This document shows, piece after piece, positions 47,594 to 60,672 of a DNA stretch of 64,000 bases. Each line of letters opens with the position of its first letter. The stretch's first letter is position 1. The DNA comes from Thunnus maccoyii. Lineage: Eukaryota > Chordata > Actinopteri > Scombriformes > Scombridae. The translations under genes were made by a program, and so were the position numbers. A model generated the notes under the pieces. The model saw only the letters and a list, made by a program, of their open reading frames with translations. It was not told the DNA's origin and ran no database searches. The DNA lies in NCBI RefSeq assembly GCF_910596095.1, contig NC_056550.1:14478501-14542500 (forward strand). The letters are read 5' to 3'.

Positions 47594-48164
47594 TTGTACA
47601 TACATTCACATACCAACTGACAGAGATGGTTAAATAATATTAATAAAGATTAAAGACTGTGTGTGACCACACAGCTGATTGGTCTTTAGTAGATTTAGAG
47701 TCTAAACTTCATCTATGGTCTTCTCATTAGCGTAGGTAGTCTTGCTTTTAATTTGACAAGTTTACATAATTGATTTCTAATTGACATTGTGGGTGAATGT
47801 GATGTGCTGTTTGTGTAGCTTTGTATTTTGTATTTTGTATGGTGTGTTCTGTGTGTTTTTTGCTTTCTTTGTTGTTGTGCTGTTGTATGTTTTGATTGTG
47901 GGGGACTGCAGATGCATATTAGCTCTGAGCTAACTCCAGTGCAGTGCATCTTTAATGTTTAAAAACTGCACACTGTCCCAATCAATAAATCAAATCAAAT
48001 CAAATATACATACACAGAGATGTGTAAACACTAGGTATTTTTTCACATTATACCCATTTCCTGAGATGATATTCCATTTTATTCAAGAGTGTAAAACCAC
48101 ACTGCTCTAGCCAAGACTCAGGCTTCAAAGTACAAGCCACATTAAAAACAAAAAAAAACAAAAC
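47594..48164. other. Flank between the hAT element and the orphan SAMD9L fragment
   Basis: Contains a possible LINE 3' tail (about 47810-48005, ending in aaatcaaatcaaatcaaat). The stretch 48030-48165 is repeated at about 50725-50830 (both carry 'ctgagatgatatt' and 'gtgtaaaaccacactg'). No gene seen. Confidence 0.5.
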
Positions 48165-50104
48165 AGCAGACATGGAGTGTTAGCAATAATTTGGAGTCAT
48201 GATTCTGGCCACCTTGTTAGGTGTGGTCTGGTCTACACCAGCTTCTGAAGGAAATAACTAGCTCTTAAGCTACTAAATGCTCCACTGTGTTCACTGGTTA
48301 GTCGCTGACTTTGTCTGTTTGGTGATGGGCCAAACTGTGTGATTATTCTCTGTGAGTTTATAAACACAAGCAACACCTTTCAAGTTACTCATAGTAAACT
48401 AGCTCATATTTTTTGTTTGTTTGTTTTTAAATTATTTTTATTAATCAATTTTATTTTTTAAAATGGATAAGTATTTTTATGTGGGTATATGTGTGATGTT
48501 AAGGGCTTGGCACTCCAACACAGATTCCAATTTCCAATTATTTGATTAGACCTGATGATGTATATTAGCTTAAACAGATGATGGTAAATTGATTATTGTT
48601 GTTTGCTAAACTGCCCTAAATGCTGAGCTGTGTTTCGTCATTATATTGCACACATCCAGTCTCATATAGAGCACCAAGTTATAATATGCCTTTATTATAG
48701 TGTTGGTATAGTATATATAACTTTGAAAGTGGACAAAAAAATAAGATAATTTTCACTGCACATGTCTCTACCTACCACAACATCTTGTAAGTAATCAAAG
48801 TAAGGACATCTCATAAAAAACAACTTGTCGGGTCACTCACTCATGATTTTCTTTCTCCTTTTGTCACATAATCAACTTCAGGGTGTACCTATTGTCACCT
48901 TGTCTCTGCAAAAGAAAACATTATACAGTTACATTTAGTCTATTATCACCTAGCACAATGGTTCCCATTTCCCAACCTGGGGGTCGGAAGCCCCAAAAGG
49001 GTCCCAAAATAAATCTCAGAGGTCACCAGATCAGGATAAGAAAGAAAAAATATTTGTTGCTGTTATACAGGATTATACTGTCTCTAATTTTGACCCTTTT
49101 TGTCAGGCTCTCTACCTCTGCATAGCTGGCAGCCTCTCTCCCCCTCCCTTTCCCTCTCTCTCTTTTTGTTTGATTGCAGGAGTGGAGTCAGGTGTGTGGA
49201 GTCAGGTCACCAGCTGCCAGTCATCATCATCGTCCTGCTCAGCTTCAAATACCTGGTCCCAACCTCCACATTCTGCCAGATCGTAGAAAAAGTTACTTTG
49301 TCAGTCACGGTCCAGCTCTTTGACAATCTTTACCTGTCGAAGCCTTTTGTTAATTCTTGTTTCTATTTGCCTGCAACATTCCTGGCCTGACTCCTGCCTC
49401 TGACTCCCCCCTGATCTACCCGGAACCAACTCTGGATCTCCTCCGTTCCCTCAGGCCCTGCGGACTCTTCCTGCCCTGCTTCATCCTGCCCATTCTTCTG
49501 CTCTGCTCTACCCTGCTCAGCCCCCTGCACCTGCCCCTGCCCCAGCCCCAGGTTCGTCTGCCAGCCTCTGCCCCCCCCTTTCCACAAAAGACTCTGCTGC
49601 TCCTTTTTTCCCTGAACATCAGGTTGTAATAAAACCAATAATCCGATTCCAATTCCTTGCCTCTGTTTCTGTGTTCTGCACCCTGGGGTACTAGCCCATA
49701 AGACTTTTGGTGTAAAATACAGTTTATTTTCCCCTATTTAAAAATCATTCTTGTTTTAAATGCGGGGTCTCTCAGGGATACTTTTTTTTAAAAGTTTCAT
49801 TTAATTTTTGTTATGTTCATATTTTGATTTCATTAAGTGGTTAATAGTTAGGGTCCAAATGTTCTTTCTTACCGGATTATTATTCCTTTCATAGACAAAC
49901 ATTGTATGTTCAAAGTATACAACTTATTTTTAAGGGCCATAACCATGTAAGAGAACATGCACGACCAATGTACGTTTTAAAGTATATTGGGGACTGGGGT
50001 CAAGGTTTGAATTTGGCTTAGGTTTTAGGTATGGTCTTAGTGTGGGGTATGTGATGGTTATGGGGCTTCAATCAAGTAGGCTTTGACAGAACAGACAAAA
50101 CAAT
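48165..50104 (-). pseudogene. Orphan SAMD9L 5' fragment: intron plus ATG exon, no body
   Basis: Matches the copy 2 intron and start exon region 59733-61430. It contains a 65-nt start exon (48905-48841) with intact acceptor (ttcttttgcag) and donor (gtgagtgacc), ending ATCATGA instead of ATCATGG. There is no giant coding exon between it and copy 1. It is interrupted by the 603-bp insert at 49101-49703 and shortened near 48336. It is either a dead fragment or an alternative upstream first exon for copy 1 (which would give M-T-D-E-L). Confidence 0.75.
49101..49703 (+). mobile_element. Solo-LTR-like insertion, 603 bp, 5-bp target duplication
   Basis: The empty site is seen in copy 2 (gacccttttggtgtg near 60857). 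Here gaccctttt is followed by tgtcaggctc, and the element ends ctagcccataaga before cttttggtg. The five bases ctttt flank both sides. The interior is C/T-rich and carries an aataaaa signal about 75 bp before the right end, as in fish Ty3-type LTRs. The right end is not the usual CA, so the class is probable rather than certain. Small open frames inside are not genes. Confidence 0.6.
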
Positions 50105-50375
50105 TGGGTAACACTTTATAATACAGCCTGGGTTTTACAGTGTAACTTCCCATCACTTTCCCGGAACTTAGTGTAACTTCCTCGTATGAATCTGTACATA
50201 TAAAATACTTTGCAGTTCTTACTGGTACTTAAATGTAGGTACAGCGGAAGAAAACAAAACGAGAAGCAAGGGAGTAACAATTGGGGTTTTAAAGTGTAAC
50301 TTCCCAACATTTACCATGTAACTTCCCGGAACTTATGGTGTAACTTCCTCGTATGAATCAGTACGTTACATGTGT
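50105..50375. repeat. Repeat with reiterated gtgtaacttcc motif
   Basis: Begins gggtaacactttataatac, a start shared by many fish repeats. The motifs 'gtaacttcccggaactta' and 'gtaacttcctcgtatgaat' or variants occur twice about 150 bp apart. It breaks the similarity of the orphan fragment to the SAMD9L 5' region. Confidence 0.5.
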
Positions 50376-51695
50376 ATATGTGCACTAAAATCAAATGTTT
50401 TTGCTTGTGGCAGTTATGACAATCATTTTTTATGCATGTGTGTTTGACAGGCAAGCTTCACCAACACTCAAGAGATTTATTATGCTTATGTATTCTACTT
50501 CATTGTATCAATTTGAATAGAACAAGTTGAGAAATGGGTCCATACTTTTGAAAATTAGCTCCTAGCAGCCATGTTGGTCCTGCACTGCAGCAGCTCATAA
50601 CAGGCAAACTTACCTCTCAGTAGACCGAGAGATGAACCACTCTGAAATAGACAGGTAATGACTTACTGCTCCCAGAATAGAGAATGACCAGATAATGACC
50701 AGTGGAACAAAAATATTTCCCCCATAATACCCATTTTCTGAGATGATATTTCATTTTATTCAAAAGTGTAAAACCACACTGATGTTGCCAAGATTCAGAC
50801 TTCAAAGTACAAGCTATATTAAAAAAAAACAACTTTTACCTTCACATGGCACAAAAGTATCAATCACTGAATACCATAACACACACTGTAATGAGAAATA
50901 ATCCCACACAACTATAAAAGTTGTAAAAATTAGTAGTAGGATTTTCTTTTTTTAGAGTAACCACACACGTACTTTGCAAACACATGGTAACTTTATCTGC
51001 ATAAAGTATGATGAGCATCCACCACATTTATGATGTTCATTTGTTTAAGTCAACTTTTGCAATAACAAAAGGGCCTTTTTGTGAATTCTTTGGATCTTTG
51101 TTCCTGGTTGGTAGCACCCTGAAAGACTTTGAGATTGAATATAAAGGTAATGAGTAGAGCTTTTGTTTATTGAATGAAAGCCCTTTTTGTATAGAAACAT
51201 AAATAGTCACAGAAGCAGTGTCAGGGTGTGATTGTGAAAGAAAATGTAAATAAAAACGAAGACATTTTAACCTAGACCTTGCAAGCTTTCCTACAAGCAT
51301 ACAATTCTCTATGTTACTGATCTAAATTTGTGAAATCTGGTGTTTATGTTCATACTGTATTTTAGTCTCCCAGTCATCCAATTTTGAGTTTCTTATGATA
51401 TCCCTGGCATGGTTGTGGTGGTAGAAGGGTACAGAGCAAACCAAACTTTTAATTTCCCAAAACTTCCTGTAGCTTCTTCTGAGGGATCTTAAAGGGCTTT
51501 CATTTAGGATGAGATGTGTAATCCCTCCGATGTGTCCTGGATCACTTCTCCATTAGAGCAAAGTTATGTTACCACATGCCAAAACTGCTCTGTCCTGAAT
51601 GCAGAGAGATAAGAGAGTGTTTCTTTAATTTAATAGGTCCTTTTTGGCAGAGGCCTGATTGTGCAACAATGCTCCAAAATGTTTAGTAACAGACA
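50376..51695. other. Broken duplication debris with SAMD9L upstream similarity
   Basis: Around 51590-51695 it matches the copy 2 promoter flank (61909-62155): 'ctgtcctgaatgca', 'gagtgtttctttaatt', 'cagaggcctgattgt' and 'caatgctccaaaa' are in the same order. The part 50725-50830 repeats 48030-48165. No gene seen. Confidence 0.55.
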
Positions 51696-51698
51696 TAC

Positions 51699-52270
51699 AC
51701 AGATCAGCCACATTATTAAAACCACCTGCCTATTGTGTGTAGGCCCCCCTTGTGCCATCAAAACAGCTCTGACCCGTCAATGCATGGACTCCAAAAGACC
51801 TCTGAAGGTGTCCTCTGATATCTGGCACCGAGACGTTAGCAGCAGATCGTTTAAGTCCTGAGTTTAAGTTGTGAGGTGGGGCCTCCATGGAGGATCGGAC
51901 TTGTTTTTCCAGTACATCCCACAGGTGCTCGATCAGATTGAGATCTGGGGAATTTGAAGGCCAAGGCAACACCTTGAACTCTTTGTCACATTCCCTTAAC
52001 CTTTACTGAACAATTTTTGCAGTGTGGCAGGGCACATTATCCTGCTGAAAGAGGCCACCATAAATGGGTGTACTTGGTCTGCAACAATGTTTAGGTAGGT
52101 GGTACGTGTCAAAGTAACATCCACATGAATGCCAGGACCCAAGGTTTCCCAGCAGAACATTGCCCAGAGAATCATATTGTCTCCGCCGGCTGGCCTTCTT
52201 CCCACTGTACAGACATTACAGTTCGGTGCAGTTGTATGAAGAATATGCTCCATGACCCAAAAAATTACTG
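51699..52270 (-). mobile_element. Truncated Tc1/mariner-type transposon remnant
   Basis: The left end reads cagatcagccacattattaa, the known terminal motif of a widespread fish Tc1-like family. On the minus strand the frame PWPSNSPDLNLIEHLWDVLE is the conserved end of a DDE transposase, around the last catalytic acidic residue. Frames are broken and the far half is missing. Not active. Confidence 0.8.
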
Positions 52271-52571
52271 TCAAAATAGTTTAGTAATTCACTTTCTCCG
52301 AAGTGCAGAACAGTAAATGTAGAGCGCGAGTTCCACCCGGAATGTTTTGGCAGTGCACTACTTATTCAGTTCAATTCAGACTTTCTTAAGGACACAACTC
52401 ATTGGAGGTCCATAACACAATACTTAGTTGTAGCATGCTAATGGATGTATGCTAGCCGGCTTAGACAAGGTACCCTCATTACTCTGGTTACCCTGTAGTG
52501 TTGCTGCTGTTAGAATAACAAACAAGAGACCCACAGCACTGACCGAGTGCAACACTATTATTAAAATATGC
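52271..52571. other. Spacer between the Tc1 remnant and duplication arm 2
   Basis: No gene or intact element recognised. Similarity to arm 1 starts at about 52572. Confidence 0.5.
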
Positions 52572-54672
52572 TCCTGTGTGTTGCTTTACCAATCACCCAG
52601 ATTGTCTCATACTTTAATCCCTGAATTATTTCTAATAATCACAATTAAAACTAATTAAAATTTTAAACACAAATTAATAGAAATCTGATGATCACTAGTT
52701 AAAATGAGGTTCATACACTGAAACAGAAAGCTGGCTGGTGATGTGTTCAACGAAACATTGGAGCCATTTTGATTCTTGTCTTAATGAATTATCACAATTT
52801 TAGTTTGTTTCATCCTTTTCTGAGTAGAAAATGTATTAATCTTGTATTGACTAACTTGTCTCAATCACAGAACCCAGTGTACTGGTCCAAAATGTTTTGA
52901 ACTGAATTAAAATGAGAACAGTAAGGACAACATGCCATTATACACATTTTACACAATGTACACTGTTTTCCAGGTGATTTTATAATACATTTAATTCTTT
53001 CTAAAGTTATATGGTTTATCTCTAACGTATTTAGAAGTATCACAATGAACAAAGTTAATGTTTCCAAGTGTAAAATAGTAAGATAATGGAGCACTGGCAA
53101 TAATGGTCCTTAACCTTTGGAACAAATTTTCTGAACTCCTGTTACAAATTGAAACTCATTTATAATTTTTCTTCAACTGTTAACACTGCAAAGTTGAAAG
53201 GTATGATTTTTTTCTTTTTGAAGAATACATTTTTTTTGCATTTCTAGAATTTGCCAAGTGCAAAGTGTTAAAATACAAGCCTGATATGGTGTGTCACTTT
53301 ATGTTAATTTTTCAGGTAAGAACAGTTCTGTTTTGTAAAGTTGCCAGCTGTTGCAGTGTAATTCATATAATCTGAACATTGATGTAGTTTGTTTAAGGAA
53401 TGACATCATAAAGTTAAAATTGAAAAAAAAGGTTTACTGTATTCAGTGATATGTTTTACATATATTTAAGAACATAAATAAGAGTCAAATCTTTCTTAAT
53501 GTCAAAAACAAATCAAATTTATGAAAAGTATAGGTATGCACACTAACCCAACTGGTTTTATTTCCAGTTTCATCCTAAGACGTAGTAGGTTTTCATAGTT
53601 CATGGATATTCAATATCGATACAAGCACTAAATTCTGCATGTTTCTAAAAACATTTTCATATCAAAATGTATATACATTCCTATATAACTGTAAATAATG
53701 TTGCTCTTAAGCTTTTTATACATTTCATGTCAAAACATTGATACAATTGAAGATTACTTTGTTTTTTGACACATATAGTTGCATTGAATTGCATTACATT
53801 ATACATTGCATCTTGGAAAATATAGAAGAATGAGTATAAGGTATCATAATCTACTAGACGTCCAGAAGTTTAGGCCCTGCTCACACTTGGAACCAAAATT
53901 CATCTTGTGTGATGTGATTACAAGTAGACTCACAGTGAGGTACCAAAAAGCCACAACACTCCTCTTCTCCAGTTGTATGGCTGAGAGAAAATGCCTATTT
54001 TTAGGTATGCTAGCAGCATGGATCAGTCTGCCATGCTAACATGCTAAACTGAAGGTGAATATGGTCAACATTATACCATTCGCATGTTAGCATTGTCATT
54101 AGCAGACTCTTGTTTTTTGTTTGTTAGCATCTAGTTTCCCGACAACACAAAGCAGAAATAGTCACTTGAGATGCACTTTGATGCCATGTGTGAGCTGCAG
54201 TCCATCTCAACTGGATCTACAAACAATCTGAGTATAGAGAGATACAGGTCTGAACAGGGACTCAAAAGTAACTATTTGAAAAGCATTGAGCTGTAGCAAA
54301 TTCAGTTTATATTGTTCCTTGTGACATAAACATGTTTTTTTGCAATTCAGCCGTAGTCCAGGTTAGATGTGATATACACAAAAACTTGTTATTAATTCTT
54401 ATGACACTTTTTTTGAGTAGACCTACATATGTATATTCAGGTACAAAAAATGAAATATCAAAACATCTTACATCTTACAAAACAATGCAATACTCATACC
54501 ATATCGTGTGCTTCAACATTTAGTTTTGTCTTCTCCAAATATTGCCTAATTCACAAACTGACATAAGAAGCATTGAGTGATTTGAATTGATCTTTTCATA
54601 GTCCATTGTTGCTGGATATTTGGTCCATGCAAGTTGACATACAGCCATATTTGATCATTGTCCAAAGGCAAA

Positions 54673-57600
54673 CTATTTTTTCACAATGATGTTGCAGGCA
54701 ACAGGGCCTCTAAAGGTAAACCCCAAGTAGAACGTGATGTTTTCATTGCTATGAGGCACTGAAGGTACATGAAGAGGCAGGATACTGAACTTCTTTTTCT
54801 TAGGGCCCTGAAGGTACACCACTCCATCTTCAGTCCATCCAGAAACACATTTCAGCATCTGGGCAATCTCAGGCTTTTTCCATGCCTCACCACTTAACCA
54901 TTTCATGCGTTTCTCAGAGACTGAGAACACCTTAATGATTTTTTCAAACTTTCTCTTGTGGACAAATTTATCCAATCCATTTCCACTGCCCAGAAAAAAA
55001 TGGGTGTAAAGCCTTCTCTTCCGCTGCGGAATGTCCTTCATTTTGGTCCAGTAGTCTTTTTCCAGGTGTTCAACAGCTGATTGCACAATTTCATATTTGG
55101 TTTCTTTCTCATGGTCTGTGTCACGATCCTCTGGCCAAAATAGCAATGTAAGCAAGAACAGGGCACTTGGTAAACATTTCCTTTTATCAGTTGGGAACTG
55201 ATGACACAGTGCCTGTAGATCTTTCAGAGAAGCTACTTTTGAAGACTGAGGTGACAGGGAGTTCAGAGTAATGTGGGCCACTATGTAGTTGGCAATATCC
55301 CTTTGACCAAATTTGGCCTTTATTGGATTGCTGGGGTAGAGAGAAAGGATTCTCTCTAGAAGACGTACTGCATCCCTCTGGTCAGTCAGCTTTGAGAGGA
55401 TGGATGTGATGTTGCCTCCACCAAGATGATAAATGATCATGCGTTTTTGAAAAGGAGTTAAATTGGCTGGGATCAACTGCCCGTGTTGTAGCAGTGCAGC
55501 TTCACTGAAGTACTTCCCATACTCTGAAGATTTTTTTGCCAACCATTTCAGTGGATGGCTTATCTTCTCCTCAGGACTTTTAGGGGTTTCTTCTTCATCT
55601 GCACTAATGTCTGTTTGGAAGTAACTTAGGTCTTCTGAAATCCATTCCAAGGCATCTTGCATTGTCTTGTGAAGTTTTTTCAAACGGCCATGAAATGGTT
55701 GCCAGGCTTCTTCAACTTCCTCAGGAATGTAATCTGTTAACAGGTACTTCATACACTCTGAATGGCCATTGCCCCTGTTTGCAAACACTTGTAATGAAGA
55801 GATCAGTTTGAGCAGGCTGCACCCAACCTCAACCTCAGAAAAAAACCCTGAACTGTTAACGTTTTCTATATCTGCCTCAGCTGCTTTCTCACATTCTTGA
55901 AAACACTCCAGGGCTTTCAGTGCAGTCTCCACAGCATCTGCTGTATTTTGGGCTGTCTTTGGTGCATTGTCATTGTCAATAGCTTTGCATTTAGCTTGGA
56001 ACCACTTTCTGTACACTTGTCCTTTTGTGTCTAGTATGTATGAGTTGTTGGGCAGCTGTTTAGCCGCTGTCTCTGCCCAGTACTTTGCGTCTTCGAACTT
56101 TTCATAAGAATAATGAAGACGAGCAAGTTGCTGTGCAAAGAACGGATCTTCATGGAAACGCTGGAAAGCTTCCGTGAGTAACTCAATTGCTTTCCCTGGG
56201 CTTTTCTCGTTTTCGCAAACGTGCTCAATCAGAGGAGAGAAAAAACTATCATATTCGTCCCCTTTGCTTATTCTGGTTCGCCTGATGAAAAGTGCTCTCA
56301 AAAATGACAGATATTCATCCCTTCCAAATCTGTGCTCGAAAAGCACGGTCTCGCAGAGTAAATTCATAGCCAAACTGCTTTGGGTCTGTTGGTTACTCAG
56401 AAGTTGTTGGAGAATTTCCTTTGCAACGAGCGGGTGGATGATTCTGATTGACTCAATGTGTGTCGTCTCATCTTTAAGGTGCAAGAAGAGTAATTTAGCC
56501 TGATCACCGATTAATCTCTCAAACTCATACTGCCGAAACCTTTCCAAGTGAATGGTTATGGCAAGCAAAGCTTCACAATGTGACTGAGAGATGAAAGAGT
56601 TTTGAACATAAGTGTTCAGCAGTGCTACATAGTGAATGAGGCGAGTGACAGCAGATTTATGGTCAATGTTTTTGAGCAAATTTGTCACAAAATGTTGAAC
56701 GTAATCCTCACTGAATCCTTCACTCATCAAAACAAATGTCAGGATGAACTGAGGCTCATATCGTTTCTCAAGTACCTGTCGTTTTCCAGCAAACTTTCTT
56801 TTCTCTTGATCAGACAGTTTGTGAGTGACAGACACATTCTGTAATGGAGACTTCTTGCATCTTTTCTCTGGATCATGGGATTGTCTGCAGCTCAGCAAAA
56901 TGAAACATAGTGTTCCATACTGGATTCTCTTGACGTTGATAGCAACCTCTAGTTCATTCCTGAGATCATCTAGATATTCTTTGTCAGAGTCTTCAATGAG
57001 GAGCAGCACTGGAAGACACCTCTGTGGATCTTTTTCTTCATATTCTCTTAGTTCAACTGAATGTTGCGCAACATCAGCAACTGAGTATGAAGGCTTCACA
57101 ACCGCACACCTTAGATCTTTCCTGTTGTTCCACAGCACTTGTCTTGCCACAGTGCTTCCACCACTTCCTGGATGGTGGTAGATGTTTATACTATTGACCG
57201 GAGTCTGATCTGCATTGCATTTCAAAGCATCATGGAGAAGTTTGGAAACCTCTCCATAAGCATTTCTTTCAATTACCTCTCCAACGTATTTTTGCTCAGC
57301 AAGCCAGAAATTCAACCAGGTCACTCTCCCCCCACGGTAGAACTGTCGTTCAATGTTTTCTTTCTCCTCATTGATGAAGTCTTCGCTTGTTTCATCACAA
57401 TGATCAACAGTCAGAATCTCCAGAGAATACATCTGTTCCTCTTTAAGTGTCTCAAGAAGACATGTCCCTTTCACAAAGACTGGCAGGTGTTTTTTTGCAC
57501 ATGCTTTTACAGGTTGTACTTGCTGCAGAGTTGCATTAATGTGACTCATTTTCATCCCAACAACACTGGAATTATTCACAGTTTCTGGTCCACATGAACC

Positions 57601-60600
57601 CTCTGCAAAGCTTTGCCATTTCTGAAAGTTATTCTCTGATTCACAGATGCAGATGATGTCTTCATGGCCTTCCATGTCTGTGAAAAACTCATAAAAGGTG
57701 TGCAAGAGTGGTTTCTCAACTGGTGATGTGAGAAGGAAAAGGACCTGGAATGTCCCTTTTGGCAAGATTTGTTTACAGATCAAAGACACAGATTCCCTCA
57801 GGAGAGTCATTTTTGTTTTGATCCAAGTCATTTCATCACATGGAGTTTCATTTCCTTGGAAGTCAGTACGGCCATTACAAAAGATCCAGCTAGTTTGTTC
57901 AAACAGATGCAAGTTGCTTGTGAATTCTTTCATGCTTGTGTCACTGGATATCCTATAGCTCTGCAAAAAATGAATGTTTGCTGCATGATGCTGAAGGTAT
58001 CTACTGCAAAGACCTGATATCTTTGAGTCTGGGTCAAAGTCAAACACACAGAAGATGTTCATGTTAAGCAGCCAGTCAATGTTGCAAAGGTCATCAGGTT
58101 TGAATTTGTTTGTGACGAGTATGAACCATTTCTCCTTTTCGATGAATTTCTTTCCACTAGTCATTAGCATTGTGAGTTTTCTTCCAAGGTCTTGGAAGAT
58201 CCCTGGAGCACTGAGAAACTGACATTTCTCTGCTTCTTCTCTTTGAGTATCCCGATCTTTGACCCGCTGGTAAAAATCACCTAGGTCTTTGTCGCTCACT
58301 GGCTCTGTTTTTGAACCCACTCTCCGCAAAGTCATTTCTTTCTCAAACTCTACTTTGTTGGTTGTCTCTTTGAAGTTTGGCAAACGAACTGCATACACTT
58401 TGCCCTTAACAATATTTACTGAGGGCACGATGTCAACCTCTACCACATACTCCTTTTCTGTACTGTCTCGATCCATCACCTCAATGAACCTTGGTGGCCG
58501 CACACACTGGCGTACATGCTCTTTGTCAGAAGAGAAACTCCTCTCAATGTAGTCCAAAGCATCTACATAGATGTCTTTCTCTTTTACAGGGATACCAACT
58601 ATCTCACCGTGCACATATCCTGTATCTTCCTTGCTGTCCATCACACCAAAGTGTATTGTGCCATTTGATCTGATATTCATACAGCCAGTCGCAAATTTAA
58701 GAACCTCTTTGGCAAATTTAGCTTGGAGTCTTGTGCGATCCAAGGTAGCGGCTAAAGCAAAAGATTTAAATTCATGGCATGGTGATGTCAGATTAAAAGC
58801 CCCTGATTCAGGCTGCAGGACCCTGTTCTTTACATATAGAAAGTCAATGCCTTCTTGATCGAATGGTCGTGGTTTACAGTCTTCCTTTGAAGTCAGCACA
58901 CATTGTTCTTTAGCCGTTTGTCTCTCCTCTAAGACATCTTGATCTCTTTCAGGAATCTGTGTTGTGGGACCTTCACATGTTGTAGATTGACACTGTACTG
59001 ATGTCTGCTTGATGTTTTTCTGCTCCACCTCAGTTTTTTTGCCACCGGTGGGCTTTTTCTTCTCCTGAGACTTCTGCTGGGAGTTGAGGAGCTCATCTCT
59101 CTTTTTAATAATCAAGTGAGCAGGCCCTGATTTCATGCAAATCTTTGTCTTCAAAAAGTCCTCATTCAGTGCAAGAAGGATTTGTCCATCTACTTCTTCC
59201 TCATAGAGTTTCTCTATATACTGTGCCTTCACTCCAAAAGATCTTAGCCAGGTGCTCACTTGAGATTCAGTCCAATTCTTGGGTGACTGGTCAAGTTCAT
59301 CAGCTGTATATTGAGAGAAGACAAAAAAGCAATAAGTTTGATTATAAATAATAGGGTCAGAAAATCATGATTGTTCTCTTCACACACTTAAAGCAAAAGC
59401 AGAAGTTTGGTCATGGCGACTACTTTTAATATTTTGTCAACAAATCCCATGAAAAGACCGAAACCAACAAGAATACAAAACCAACTTCCCTAAACTAATT
59501 TCCCTAACTGCTAAAGGCAGTTTAGGGAAGTTACCTATTAATTTGTACTGAACACTTTAATCTTTAAAGAGAGTATTGTTTGATTTTGAGGGGCCACTTG
59601 AGGGGCAATTGAACAAGCTGTAATCACAACATTGACATATTACAATATATTTTTATATTTATAATTTGGCAGATGCTAATACTAACATCTTATAAAGCTG
59701 ATATTGTGAATTGTTGTCTATTACACATCCAGCAGACATGGAGAAGTGTTAGCAATAATTTGGAGTTATGATTCTGGCCACCCTGTTAGCTGTGGTCTGG
59801 TCTACACCAGCTCCTGAGGGAAATAACTGGCCCTTCAGCTACTAAATGCTCCACCATGTTCACCGGCTAGTTGCTAACTTTGTCTGTTTGGTGCTGGGCA
59901 GGAAGCGTACAGTGGGTTTATCAGAGCTATACTGTACTATCAGAGTGTTTTTGCTGAAAACAGCTGCCTGCTGCTGCTGCGAATAATTTTAATAAGAGAA
60001 TGAGAATGAACCAAAACAGCAAAGTTGTCATCCGTAAAACTAAAACTAGGAGTTGAGAGATGCTAAAATGTTCCTTAGAGCTACATGAACTGCAGAATGG
60101 GGTGATTATTCTCTGTGAGTTTATAACCACAAGCAACACTTTTCAAATTACACATTGTAAATTGGCTCATATTTTTTGTTTGTTGGTTTTTAAATTATTT
60201 TTATTAATCAATTCTATTTTTTTAAATGGATAAGTAATTTGATGTGGGTATATGTGTGATATTAAGGGCTTGGCACTACACAGGTGTTTCCAATTGGATG
60301 TACATTAGCTTAAACAGATGATGGTAAATTGATTATTCTTGTTTGCCAAACTGCACTAAATGTTGAGCTGTGTTTTGTTATTTGCACACATCCAGTCTCA
60401 TATAGAGCATCAAGTTATAATATGCCTCTATTATTGTGTTGGTGGAGCCAAATCTGTTGTGCACAAATGAATATTTTAGGTATTTCAACTTTGAAAGTGG
60501 AAAAAAAAGAGACAATTTTCACTGCACACATCTCTACCTACCACAACATCTTGTAAGTAATCAAAGTAAGGACATCTCATAAAAAAAAAACTTGTCAGGC

Positions 60601-60611
60601 CACTCACCCAT
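54673..60611 (-). CDS. samd9l: SAMD9/SAMD9L-like protein, copy 2 (1,544 codons)
   Basis: Paralogue of the gene at 34893-41324 with the same two-exon coding layout: 60611-60608 (ATGG) and 59303-54673; the join gives M-A-D-E-L-D. A start at 59259 would be the GTG valine of TESQVSTW, inside the SAM domain, and is wrong. Domains as in copy 1: SAM, AlbA_2/Schlafen-like, SIR2-like region, STAND-like P-loop NTPase (HHPGSGGSTVAR), TPR-like helices, C-terminal OB-like part. By eye count it differs from copy 1 at about 41 of the first 465 residues, at 2 of the next 475, and at about 17 of the last 600 plus a 3-residue deletion (HST lost in FSEAALLQHG). Both frames are open, so both are presumably functional. 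The regulatory region is less rearranged than that of copy 1. Confidence 0.92.
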
Positions 60612-60672
60612 GATTTTCTTTCTCCTTTTGTCACATAATCAACTTTGGGGTTTACTTATTATGACTTTGTCT
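60608..60672 (-). other. samd9l: SAMD9L copy 2 start exon (65 nt, ATG plus one base)
   Basis: Acceptor ttttcttttgcag before 60672 and donor gtgagtgg after 60608. Same length and borders as the copy 1 exon at 41385-41321. Confidence 0.75.

Noticed and set aside
49100-49638. Overlapping open frames on both strands rich in Leu/Pro or Gly/Gln
   Set aside because: They lie inside the solo-LTR-like insert and follow its C/T-rich composition.
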